The position numbers and the translations under genes were made by a program. A stretch of DNA of 64,000 nt from Selaginella moellendorffii. Its lineage: Eukaryota; Streptophyta; Lycopodiopsida; Selaginellales; Selaginellaceae. Positions 21,838 to 32,029 of the stretch are shown in pieces. A model generated the notes under the pieces. It was not told where the DNA came from and did not search any database. It saw only the letters and a program-made list of their open reading frames with translations. Position 1 is the first letter of the stretch. Each line of letters begins with the position of its first letter. The stretch is from the NCBI RefSeq assembly GCF_000143415.4, contig NW_003314308.1, positions 241,794 through 305,793 of the forward strand. Reading direction: 5' to 3'.

Positions 21838-24178
21838 ATGCAGCAGCCGGTAGAAGATTGCCAGAGGGGTTCTTCCATTCGCAGCGACAACACCTTCCAG
21901 AGTTCCAGTTCTCCAGCGCTCCCGATCCAGATGCAGCACCACGATTTCATGGGCCAAGGTACCCTGGAGCATCCCCACGGCTTCGTCGATCACCACTACC
22001 ATCTCTCGCCGGGGATGATCAGCACAAGATACGGCGCTATTTCCAACTCCATGGTCGCCTCACTGCAGTCGCCATACAACTTTCAGCTATTAAGGAGAAC
22101 GCTTCTTCCGGTAAGTGCCTTCGCAGAACAGCAGCGAGCACAAGTCTCTTCGTCTCCTCCTTCGCCGCTTCTCAGCGATTCTCACCGCCAGATCGATCAG
22201 ACGAGCGCGCAGCAGCAGCAGCAGCAGCAGCACGGCACTACCAATTTGTCCACTCTCAAATCTTTGCTGAGGCAGCCGCAAGAGAATAGCCACGACGATC
22301 ATCACGCAGCTCTTCCTTCCATGGATCAAAGCCACCACCAGAGCGCTATCGTCAATCACCAGTCGCTGACTTTGTCCATGAGTTCCGGCTCACAGTCGAG
22401 CAACACCGATTCGTCTTCCATCGCCGCCCACCACGATCACCAGCCGCTCGTGACCTTCCAGGACCAGGAGCTACCACCGCCGCCATCCTCGTCCGCCACC
22501 ACCACCGCCATCAATCTTCCAAGGACCACCGGTAGCAAGAAGAGGCTCGGCAAGAACAAGGCGCCCAACTTGCGCAAATCGATCGATACTTTCGGGCAGC
22601 GAACATCGGTCTTTCGGGGTGTGACCAGGTAAAAGAGCGAGAAAGATGGGATAGTTTCACATTCTCTCTTTGTTCCCTCGGTTTGAGTTCTAAGTTGCTG
22701 GAACTGAAACACTGATCCAAATGTTTAAGCTAGGCATCGCTGGACTGGGCGTTTTGAGGCTCATCTCTGGGACAATACTTGCCGAAAGGAAGGACAAACG
22801 AGGAAAGGAAGACAAGGTACTGCTTAAAAGTTTTGAGAGTTTTTTTTCATGGTTTTTTTTCTCTCTTGGGTGATTTTTCCGTCCCTGGATCTGGATGGTG
22901 TTTTTGGTATGGTACTTGATCCATCCTCCAGTGTACTTAGGTGAGTAATCTATCGAATTTTTCTCGATTGTGGAGCTAAACTTTTGGTGGTTTTCTTTTC
23001 TTTTTTTCTTGCGTTTTGCGTAGGGGGGTATGATGCGGAGGAGAAGGCAGCAAGAGCTTACGATCTGGCAGCTCTCAAGTACTGGGGGCCTACGACAACT
23101 ACAAACTTTCCGGTAAGAACTAATGTGACAACGTAAGTTCTTTCTTTGCAAGCTCACAGATTTTCTGGTTGTGTTGAAGGCTGTGGAGTATCACTCCAAG
23201 TTAACTGAGATGAAGAGTATGAGCAGACAGGCATTTGTTGCTGCGCTCAGGAGGTGCGAAACTTTTTCCATTTTGCATTGTGCGAGTTCTAAAGTTTTGG
23301 GTGTTCTAAAGTTTATATGTGGTGTTCTAAAGCTTGTATGTGTCTTTGTGTTTGGAAAACAGGAAGAGCAGTGGCTTCGCGAGAGGCGCATCGAGGTTCA
23401 GGGGTGTAACAAGGTAATGCTCATGATCAATTCATATATTTTTTCACTTCGGTCTTTTTTCCCAGGCATCACCAGCAGGGAAGATGGCAAGCTCGGATCG
23501 GACGAGTTGCGGGGAATAAAGATCTGTACCTCGGAACTTTCAGTAAGTTTTCGATCGAAAGCTTTCAAGTTCGTAAATTTTTTCCTTTTTTCGATGAAAG
23601 GTACTGAAGAAGAAGCTGCCGAAGCTTACGACATCGCAGCCATCAAATTCCGCGGTGCAAGCGCGGTGACAAACTTCGACATGAGTCACTACGACTTGAG
23701 GCGGATTTGCTCCAGCCCGAGCTTGCTACTGGGTGACACCGCCAGGATCAAGCACAAGGAAGCTCCCGACGCAGCGAACGATCAGAGCGTCACCATAGCA
23801 GCTGACGAACCGATATGTGATGATGGAGGAGCTCTCGTAACTTCTTCCGCTCCTCAAGACTCTATCGCTAATCAGGAACACAACTATGCTGGTGCCGCGG
23901 GGCCGGGAGTTCTTCGCAACCTCATTGGACTCGACACGTTCTCTTGTCAAGCTGATCATCCTGAAGCTGCCGATACGAGCTCCTCGGATGGTGGTGGTGG
24001 AGGTGGCGGAGTTCCAAGTTCCTCCGTAGCTCAGCACGACGATCAGCTTTATACTCCGGCGCCGCCAGATTACAGCACCGGATCCCTGATGCCATCACCG
24101 CTGCAAACTCTCCACGCGATGAGGTCCACAATCCCGGCACACATGCCTTACTTCTCAGCCTGGAACGAGTCGGAGTGA
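21838..24178 (+). CDS. Double-AP2 transcription factor, AINTEGUMENTA/PLETHORA type
   Basis: About 583 aa in eight exons: 21838-22628, 22734-22816, 22932-22940, 23024-23112, 23180-23253, 23363-23413, 23466-23542 and 23601-24178. A long, Gln/His/Ser-rich N-terminus (with a polyglutamine run) leads into repeat 1 of the DNA-binding domain ([35 protein letters not shown]), a conserved linker ([15 protein letters not shown]), and repeat 2 ([36 protein letters not shown]). Exon 3 is the 9-nt micro-exon TGTACTTAG coding VYL, typical of AP2/ANT genes. The conserved stretch [11 protein letters not shown] before repeat 1 points to the euANT group, which controls meristem and embryo growth. The nuclear role is inferred from the family. 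Start at 21838 is the first ATG of the frame. Confidence 0.94.
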
Positions 24179-25829
24179 TCGATCACATATGCAACCGATC
24201 ATCAGGAGAAAACTTATTGTGTTGAAAGCAAAAAAAGAAGAAAAAAACTTTCAATTCAATTTGACGAGCTATCGTTGTATCGAAATTCTCAATACCACAT
24301 CTCGAGAAAACCAAAAAACAGTAACGAATTTCGATCGAGACCATGGAAAGCGTGCATCTAGTTAGTTGATAAGGCGACTCTTTCGCTTCCTCTCTCGCTG
24401 GAGAACTAAGTGTTTCTTAGTGTTCTAAACTAACACAGGCTTGTTCGTTCGTTTTGGCTCGATCGAATGCTAAAAAAGTGAGCTTGGATCGGTTGTCGTG
24501 CCGAGCGAGAGAGACTGATGGACACGAATGGCAGTACAATTCTGCTGTTCCTGCTTCTGATCGCTTCATTCGTCGCTATTGTTGACCAAAAGAACCACAC
24601 TCCATTTCTCTTTCATGTTTGTCACTTTCACTGGAGAGAGGGCTTGAAAGATGGATGGATAGAAAACAAAGCTTTCCATAGCTAGCTTGTCTCTTCTCCA
24701 CCATGTTCTTATTAATATTACCAAATATTATTTATACTAATTTTAATGTTATCATAGTGTACAATAATTTAATTACCATTATAAATACTATTACTATATA
24801 AATAATAGAGAATATAAATATTTTGTATTGGTGGTGGCAATTATGTAACGGTGTCAATGTCAACACCACAAAGGAGCCTCCTGAAAGCTACTGCTCGCCA
24901 AAGCTTTTGATTAAATGGCATAGTTTGGATCATAGGTGTAGCGATGTGTATGAGAGTAGTATATTCTCGAAGCTTAGCTGAGATTTTTTGGTGCATGATC
25001 GGGCTGATGATTTCATACTTTTAAAAAATCGCAGCTTTATACGATCTTTCGGACAGAAGCACTTGTTTAGAAGATTCCGTGTAGTATAGTCTCATTTTCT
25101 GGCTCTCTCTCTATCTCATATGTGCTCATGTGGATGCCCCACCCAGGGAAGGGATTTTAGTCGAGAAAAATAACCTCTTGTCAACACCATGGACAAGAAC
25201 GCGCAAACACACAACTCTATCACACCTCTTTGTGCGTGTGATTGAGCAAAGCCCCCGTGTCGCCACGTCGGCGCCCGCGTGGCACGGGCCCTGTACGAAA
25301 TATCCCGGGATGATGGCCATGGCCGCCGCCGGCTGGGGCGCGTGGGGGCCGTACGGGCGACAAAGTAGTGGCCCGGTTCCCAACGCTCCTTGTAGATTCT
25401 GCCGCGAACGTCACGCACCGAAAGCCACACAAACCAGGTGAGATAAGCAGGTTTTTTAGTTGGGCAATTAGCAGCAAAGTATGTGATTGCCGTACAGACA
25501 AAAGAGACACCAATAAGATCCCTGTCTGTCTGTTCCCTGCGCTGTGATGTTGCTGTGATGTTGCTTGTGGGTGTTGTTGCTCATGTCTCACTTATTGGCG
25601 GGTGTACGGACCTTGTCAACGCGGCCACCAAGTAAGTAGCGCCCACCACACCCAACGTGATGACAATGCCACCAAATACAATGGAAAATATATATATCGT
25701 CCCACTCGAATATCACTGACCCATCATTCTTTGGTCTCAATCAAGGGCGACAAAAGACGCAAGGGCATATTTTTGTCAAGAAAAAGATAGATGACGTGGC
25801 AGTGACGTGCACACATGTCATCTTTTGCG
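24179..25829. other. Intergenic region between AP2 gene and PPR gene
   Basis: It contains the AP2 3' region, an AT-rich stretch around 24700-24830, and a GC-richer patch at 25240-25400. I see no supported gene; a 103-codon frame at 25130-25441 has no recognisable domain and biased composition. Confidence 0.5.
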
Positions 25830-25892
25830 CATTGACACGTCACCGCCAAGTCAACCTTATCCATTGACACGTCACCGTCCGGTCAACTTGCC
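25792..25892. repeat. 32-bp direct repeat and ACGT-core cluster at the PPR gene end
   Basis: Two 32-bp copies lie end to end at about 25830-25861 and 25862-25892 (core ATTGACACGTCACCG, then GTCAAC). The second overlaps the stop codon of the PPR gene; the first lies just downstream of it in the gene's sense. Further TGACG/ACGT cores lie at 25792-25810. Such cores match bZIP-type sites and GTCAA matches a W-box core, but function is not shown. Confidence 0.6.
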
Positions 25893-28800
25893 CAATAACA
25901 CGTAGGCGGATTCGACCACGTCACTGCTGCCGGGTGCAACCAGCAGGGACCGCATTACCAAGCTGGCGCGCTCCACGTCACCCCATTTCTGACACGCGGA
26001 CAAGATGGTAAACCACGTCAGCGCAGTCGGAGGCAGTGACATGGTATGGACCATTGCCACGGCGGCGTCCAGCTGGTTGGCCCGCCCGAGCGCGTCAACC
26101 ACGCAGTGGTAGTGCTCCATGCCAGCTGGGATTCCATACACGCGCGGCATTGCGTCGAGGTAGCGCCGGGCTTTGTCCCAGAGCCCCGCGTGGCTGCAAG
26201 CCGTGAGAAGCGACACCAAAGTTACACCATTTACCTCCAAGTTCTCGTCTCGCATTTGATGGAACGAGGAGAAAACCATCGCGATGGAACTTTGGTGACT
26301 ATATCCCGCGATCAAACAGTTCCAAGTCACGGTGTCTCTCGTCGCAAGAGCGTCAAAGACGAGCTGGGCGTGGATCATGCTCCCGCATTTGCCAAGAACA
26401 TCCACAACAGAGTTAGCGACGGTGTGGAAGTTTTCAGCTCCATACCTGACCATCACGGCAAAGATCTCCCTGGCGGCGTCCATGGAGGCCATGTTTCCAC
26501 ACGCCTTTAGCACAGGGATGAAAGTTCCAGCGTCCGGTTGACAGCTACCTCGAGCTCGCATCGCAGAGAACGCTTCCAAGGCGAGCTTCTCCTCGCAGTT
26601 TTCGACGTAGCCGAGTAGCAGCGTGTTCCACAGCACCACGTCTCGGTCGGAAGCGGCGATGCTGTCGAAAACCTTACGAGCATCTGTGAGGCTCCGGCAC
26701 TTCGCGTACATGTTGACAAGCGTGCCTGTGATCACTCCCACGGAGCCATAGCCATTCTCCACGACTGCCGAGTGAATGGCCTTGCCTTTGTCCAAACTGT
26801 CGACTTTGACAAGCTTCCCATCGACTGGTTTTCCTTCCTCTTTTGCAGCTTGAGCGGTGCAGGCCTTGAGAGCAGCGATGAAGGTCTGAGCATTCGGCTT
26901 ACAACCTTCCAAGGCGGCGGCTAATAACTCCAAAGCCATCTTTTCTTCCCCGTTCTCAACATAGCCGAGCATCAACGCGTTGAGCGAGAGAACGTTATAG
27001 CGAGGCGTTTTCTCGAAGACTCGAAGAGAATCGACCAAGCTTCCACATTTTGCGTAGCATTCGATCAGGCTGCTCGCCAAGAAAACGTCCGAGCCACAGC
27101 CAAGCTCCGCCGACTGGCGATGCAAGGCCAGAGCTTTGTCCAGTGACTCGAGCTTATAAAGCTTCCCATCAACCTGTGTCCCAGTCTCTTTCGCGGCCAA
27201 AGCTGTGCACGCTTTCAATCCAGCGCTGTAAGTTCGCACGTCCGGTGAAAACTGCATGGACGATATAAGTTCCAAAGCCAACCCTTCCTCCCCGGCTTTC
27301 GTATAGCCCAGTAAAAGCGAGTTCCATGCTACGACGTTCCTGTTTTCCATGCCGTTGAAAACTCTCCAAGCATCCACCAGGTTCCAGCACTTGACGTACA
27401 TATCGACCAGAGTGTTTGCCACGAAAACATCTGAATCCATTTCACACTTGGAAGCTTGACGATGGATAGCCGATCCTTTCTCTAAAGCCCGAGCTTTCAC
27501 CAGCCTTCCATCAACCTCCTTGGTAACCTCTTCTTTCACCGCTAGATTGGCGCAAGCCTTCAGAGCAGCGACGAAAGTTTGAGCATCTCCTTCAGCTGGC
27601 ATAGTGTCTAGCAGATCCAAAACCGCTGCTTCTTCCCAGTTCTCAACGTAGCCGAGTAACAAGGCCGTCCAGAGTGCCGCATTATGAGCGGGAAGCTTGT
27701 CGTAAACCCTGCGTGAATCCTTCATGCTCCCACATTTTGCGTACGTATCGATCAGCGTGGTCGCCAAGAAAACGTCGAGCTCAAATCCAGCATTTGCAGC
27801 TTCGAGATGGATGCTCATGGCTCTTTCCAAAGCCTTTCCCGCAGTGCCATCTTGCTGCCGAGGCTCTTCTTTGAGTGCCAGGAAAGAACAAGCCTTGAGT
27901 GCCGCAACGTAAGTTCGAGAGTCCCGGCAATTCTCCGCAACGCTTGCAAATAACTCAAGTGCTGTAGCTTCCTCCCCGTTGTCCACATATCCCAGGATTA
28001 AAGAGTTCCACACAACGGTGTCTTGCTTGTGCATGCCGTTGAAAACTTCTCGAGCATTGTCCATGCTTCCACACTTCACGTACGCATCAACCAGTGCGCC
28101 GAGCAGAATGATATCCGAGTCCATCCCACCGTTCTTCGTGCGAGAATGAATATCCATGACAGCATCCAGAGTCGCCGTCTTCACACACTTCCCATCAGCT
28201 TTTTCTTTTGCTGCACGCCCACTGCAGGCTTTCAGTGCAGCTACGAAAGTCCAGACGTTCGGCGGACAGCCTTGGCTCGGCATGCGGGAGAACAAATCCA
28301 AAGCCAGATTCTCACTGTCGTTCTCTGCGTAACCGAGTATCAGCGCTGTCCAGGATACCACCGTGTGAAGCGGCATAGTATCGAACACTTTCCGAGCGTC
28401 CTCCATGCTCACACACTTCGCATATGCGTCGACTAAAGCGCTTGCAACGAAGATGTCAGTGTCGCAGCCAGCTTTTTGTGCCTGAGTGTGGATTCCCATG
28501 ACTTTTTCCAGCGAGCAAACTCTGACGAGCTTTCCCTGGACCTGCTTTCCGCCTTCTTTCCCTGCGAGACCGCTGGAAGCCTTCAGAGCGGCAACGAAAC
28601 TCCGACCATCTCGGACGTGGCCCACAGTGCTCATGCGGGAGAATAAATCCAGCGCCTGCTCTTCGTCCTTGTTTTCCACATATCCCAGCATCAGAGAATT
28701 CCAGGAGACCGGGCAGTGACTTGAAACCATGTCGAAGACCAGGCGAGCATGGCGCAGACTCCCACACTTTATGTACATGTCGACCAGCGTGCTGGCAACA

Positions 28801-29787
28801 AAGCCTTCATTTTCGTACCCGAGCTTGGACGCTCGAGCGTGTATCGCCATGCCAATCTGTAATGCCTCCTGTTCTTCTTCTTTTTTCGCCAAAGCGCTGC
28901 AAGCTTTAAGCGCCCCCACGAAACTTCGAGCGTTTGGTCGGCATCCTCCTGCTTCCATCCGGGAGAATAACTCAAGAGCTCTCCGTTCTTCCCCATTGTC
29001 GATGTACCCCAGCATCAAAGCGTTCCAGCAAACTTCATCACGCTGTAGAGCTTTGGAGAAAACTCCATCGCTGTCCACCATGCTTCCACACTTCGCAAAC
29101 ATGTCGATGAAGGTGCTCGCGACGAAAACTTCCGAGTCGCATCCCACCTTTGCAGCTTGGGCATGAATCCCTCGCCCGACCTCCAAAGCCGCCACCTTCA
29201 AGACCTTCGTTCCAATCTTCCTCCCAGCTTCTTTCACCGCCAAACCGGAGCAAGCTTTACCAGCAGCAGCAAAAGTTCGAGCATTCGGTCCAGGGCCTTC
29301 GCGTTGGATGCGGCTAAAGAGCTCCAGTGCCAGTTCTTCCTCTCCATTCTCGGCATAGCCCAGCATCAAAGCGTTCCACGAAACCACGCTGCGAGTCTGG
29401 ATACCATGGAAAACTTTGGCCGCCTCTTCCATGAGCCGGCACTTCGCGTACGTGCTGATCAGCGTGTTGGCCACGAAGATGTTTGCGTCGATTTCTCCTT
29501 GAGCGGCATCGCTGTGGATTTTTCTCCCGATCTCTGAGTCTTTGAGCTTGCTGCATGCTTGTAGTGCCGAAAGAGAAACACCGATGTTTGATCGGAGTGC
29601 CTCCGGAGAATGGCTGTGGCGTCCCCATTGCTTGAAAGAAGAGCACAAGTCGATAGCTGATAAACTGTGGATGATCTGCGTGGCGAGAAAGAAGAAAATG
29701 TGATCGATCGATTGCTAGATCAGCTAGTACCTGCGATCTTGCGCTGGAAACCAATGCCGCATTGCAGCGCCTCGAGGCGCTTCGCAT
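25872..29787 (-). CDS. Giant PLS-class PPR protein with lengthened modules
   Basis: Most of the protein is one open frame, but that frame has no upstream ATG. A 55-nt intron (29730-29676, GTACTA...CGCAG) joins it in phase to an ATG at 29787, giving about 1286 aa (exons 29787-29731 and 29675-25872). The added N-terminus MRSASRRCNAALVSSARSQ is rich in Arg, Ser and Ala with no acidic residue, as in mitochondrial presequences. About nine P-L-S units follow. Each is about 116 aa instead of about 102, because the usual LxLExGxxIH segment is replaced by a longer one such as KETGTQVDGKLYKLESLDKA. Only the last unit is of normal length. The tail ends in an E1-like motif (WFTILSACQKWGDVERASL); there is no DYW domain. 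Probably an organelle RNA-binding factor. Confidence 0.88.
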
Positions 29788-29856
29788 CCCATTGCCCTAA
29801 CGCAACGAAGAGAAATATTTTAGGGTTCTTGGAGAAATGCTCAAAGTGATCGAGCA
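29788..29856. promoter_or_regulatory. 69-bp shared promoter between two divergent PPR genes
   Basis: Only 69 bp separate the proposed start codons of the two head-to-head PPR genes. It contains AAATATTTT followed by a telo-box TAGGGTT (29821-29827). If both genes are expressed, transcription starts must overlap or lie inside the opposite gene. Bidirectional activity is inferred. Confidence 0.55.
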
Positions 29857-31611
29857 ATGGATCTTTCGCCCGGACCGGGGCACCGAGGTACGCTCCCAGT
29901 GGAATCGCAGTCGCGCATCTTCGGATCGCCAGAGAAGCAAGCTCTTGCCGTGATTTCTGGATTGAAGGCGTGCATTCGATCCAAGAATGCCGAGCAAGGG
30001 CGGAGAATCCACGCCGACGCAGCAGCGCGTGGAATCGACTCGAATATCTTCGTGGCCAGCACGCTGATCAACATGTACTGCAAGTGTGGCAGCCTGATCG
30101 ATGCTCGCCGGGTCTTCGACGCCGTGAAATCCCGCAGCGTCGTCCCTTGGAACGTGATGATACTGGGATACGCAGAGAATGGAGATGGAGCTCTAGCTTT
30201 GGATTTGCTCGCCGCGATGGAGCTCCAGGGGTTTTCCCCGGATTCCCAGACGATAGTGGCTGCTCTCAAGGCGTGCGCTAGCTTGGTTTCGCAAGAACAA
30301 GGCAGGGAGATTGGTGGAAGGACTGTGAAGCTGGCTACTCTGGAGAAAGCTTTCGCGATTCACTCTCGAGCCAGGGGATTGATCAAGAACAGTTTTGTGG
30401 CGAGCAGCTTGGTGGATCTCTACGCGAAATGCGGAAGCATGGAGGACGCAGAGAGAGCTTTCGAGGGGATGGACTTTCGAGACGTGGTTTCGTGGAACGC
30501 ATTGATGCTTGGCTATGCCGAGAACGGTGAAGAAGAGCTGGCGATGGAAGTCTTGAGAGCTATGGAGCTCCAGGGATGCCGGGCAAACTCCCGGAGCTTT
30601 GTGGCGGCTCTCAAGGCTTGCAGCGGATTGGGAGAGAAGGAAGCTGGGATAGAACTCGATGGAGTGATCGTCAAGGTGAGCTCCATCGAGAAAGGAATGG
30701 CTTTGCACTCGCGAGCAGCGAAGATTGGCAGCGACAGGGATAAGTTCGTGGCCAGCGCTGCGATGGACATGTACGTGAAGTGTGGGAGCATGGCGGATGC
30801 GCAGAGAGCTTTCGATCGGATGGCTTCTCGCGACGTCGTCTCGTGGAACGCTTTGATCCTCGGCTACGCAGAGACCAACGACCGCGAAAGATCTCTCGAG
30901 CTCCTCCAGCTGATGATCCAAGATGGTGGCTGCGAGCCAAACTCCCGGACGTTTCTAGCCGCTCTAAAGGCCTGCCAGAGCTCTCAAGCGCTCGACTCGA
31001 CGAAAGTGATCCACGCCCTTGCGGCGAGACGCGGTTCTTCCGAGAAAGATGGAGTTCTCGCAAACTCGCTCGTCGACGTCTATGGAAAATGTGGCAGCTT
31101 GCTCGACGCGCACCAGGTATTCGATTCACTCCATTCTAGTGACTCCATAACTTGGACCTCGCTTCTCGCAGGATACGCTCGCAAAGGCGACAGCCAGCGA
31201 GTCTTCGAGCTCTTTCGATCCATGCGAGACGAAGCCATCGAACCAAACAGCGCCACTTTCGTGTGCCTCCTCACGGCTTGCAGCCACAGCGGCGCAGTGG
31301 ATCGATCGAAGCAGCTGCTCGAATCGATGCTGCCCAGCCATGGAATTCGCCCAAAGATCGAGCACTACATTTGCGTGATCGACTGCTTGAGCCGGGCCGG
31401 GAAGCTGGAAGAAGCGCTGCGCGTGGCTTATGACATGCCTTACGTGGCGGACGACGTGGCGTGGATGACGGTGCTGGGCGGCGCATGTCATAACGGCGAG
31501 GCGGCTGGGGCGGGCGGTCACGCGTTCGAATCCGTGGTGGGGCTGGGCCATGGGTCGCTGGCTCCGTACGCGCTCATGGCCAACATTCTGGAGGGCCAGG
31601 GCGTACGGTAG
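29857..31611 (+). CDS. PLS-class PPR protein, paralog of the divergent giant PPR
   Basis: Single-exon gene of 584 aa starting at ATG 29857. It has the same P-L-S modules as its neighbour (GRRIHADAAARGIDSNIFVA, then YCKCGSLIDARRVFD), including the lengthened segment before the IH motif (EQGREIGGRTVKLATLEKAF) in its second and third units. Later units are canonical (LDSTKVIHALAARRG). It ends with an E1-like motif and the start of E2 (APYALMANILEGQGVR) and lacks E+ and DYW. The two genes clearly arose from one ancestor and now diverge from a common promoter. Role: probably organelle transcript processing or editing together with a DYW partner. Confidence 0.9.
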   Translation: MDLSPGPGHRGTLPVESQSRIFGSPEKQALAVISGLKACIRSKNAEQGRRIHADAAARGIDSNIFVASTLINMYCKCGSLIDARRVFDAVKSRSVVPWNVMILGYAENGDGALALDLLAAMELQGFSPDSQTIVAALKACASLVSQEQGREIGGRTVKLATLEKAFAIHSRARGLIKNSFVASSLVDLYAKCGSMEDAERAFEGMDFRDVVSWNALMLGYAENGEEELAMEVLRAMELQGCRANSRSFVAALKACSGLGEKEAGIELDGVIVKVSSIEKGMALHSRAAKIGSDRDKFVASAAMDMYVKCGSMADAQRAFDRMASRDVVSWNALILGYAETNDRERSLELLQLMIQDGGCEPNSRTFLAALKACQSSQALDSTKVIHALAARRGSSEKDGVLANSLVDVYGKCGSLLDAHQVFDSLHSSDSITWTSLLAGYARKGDSQRVFELFRSMRDEAIEPNSATFVCLLTACSHSGAVDRSKQLLESMLPSHGIRPKIEHYICVIDCLSRAGKLEEALRVAYDMPYVADDVAWMTVLGGACHNGEAAGAGGHAFESVVGLGHGSLAPYALMANILEGQGVR

Positions 31612-32029
31612 GGCTTAATATCCCCGTAGCCGTGAGAAGCACTTGAACGTTTCCCAGGGAGGAGACGCAACGCTTACGGGCTACCGCCGGTGGCCTCGCG
31701 CGATCGATCAGTGGCGCCGCCGCGCCGCCGCGCTGTCTGGCCAATCCTCCGGATCTGCGACGAGCGGGCATCGATCTGAGCAGCAGCGCCGGGGATCTTG
31801 GAGCCGCGCGATTTCCAGGTGCTTGTTCTTGCAATTAGGGTAGAGATTGTTGGCAATAATCCCCCTTCTCTTCGTGGATCTTGGCGCAGATGCGAGCGAG
31901 CGAGCGAGCTAGAGGAGCTTGCGCTCTAGGCGCCGCGCGGCCAGCGAGGGCATTTTCATTCTTGCCTTGTCGGTGAAGCGAAGCTCTTGCCGACTGAGGA
32001 GGGAAGGAAGAACAACGCGAAAAAAGAGG
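31612..32029. other. Leader region before the DUF1644 gene
   Basis: GC-rich DNA holding the PPR gene 3' end and the promoter and leader of the DUF1644 gene. It has GAGCGAGCGAGCGAGC-type runs near 31891-31912 and no supported gene. Confidence 0.5.

Noticed and set aside
25130-25441. 103-codon frame with Trp/Gly-rich middle
   Set aside because: No start context, splice partners or family resemblance; GC-rich chance frame.
29648-29648. TTG as start codon of the giant PPR
   Set aside because: A spliced ATG at 29787 with a 55-nt GT-AG intron in phase gives a better start.
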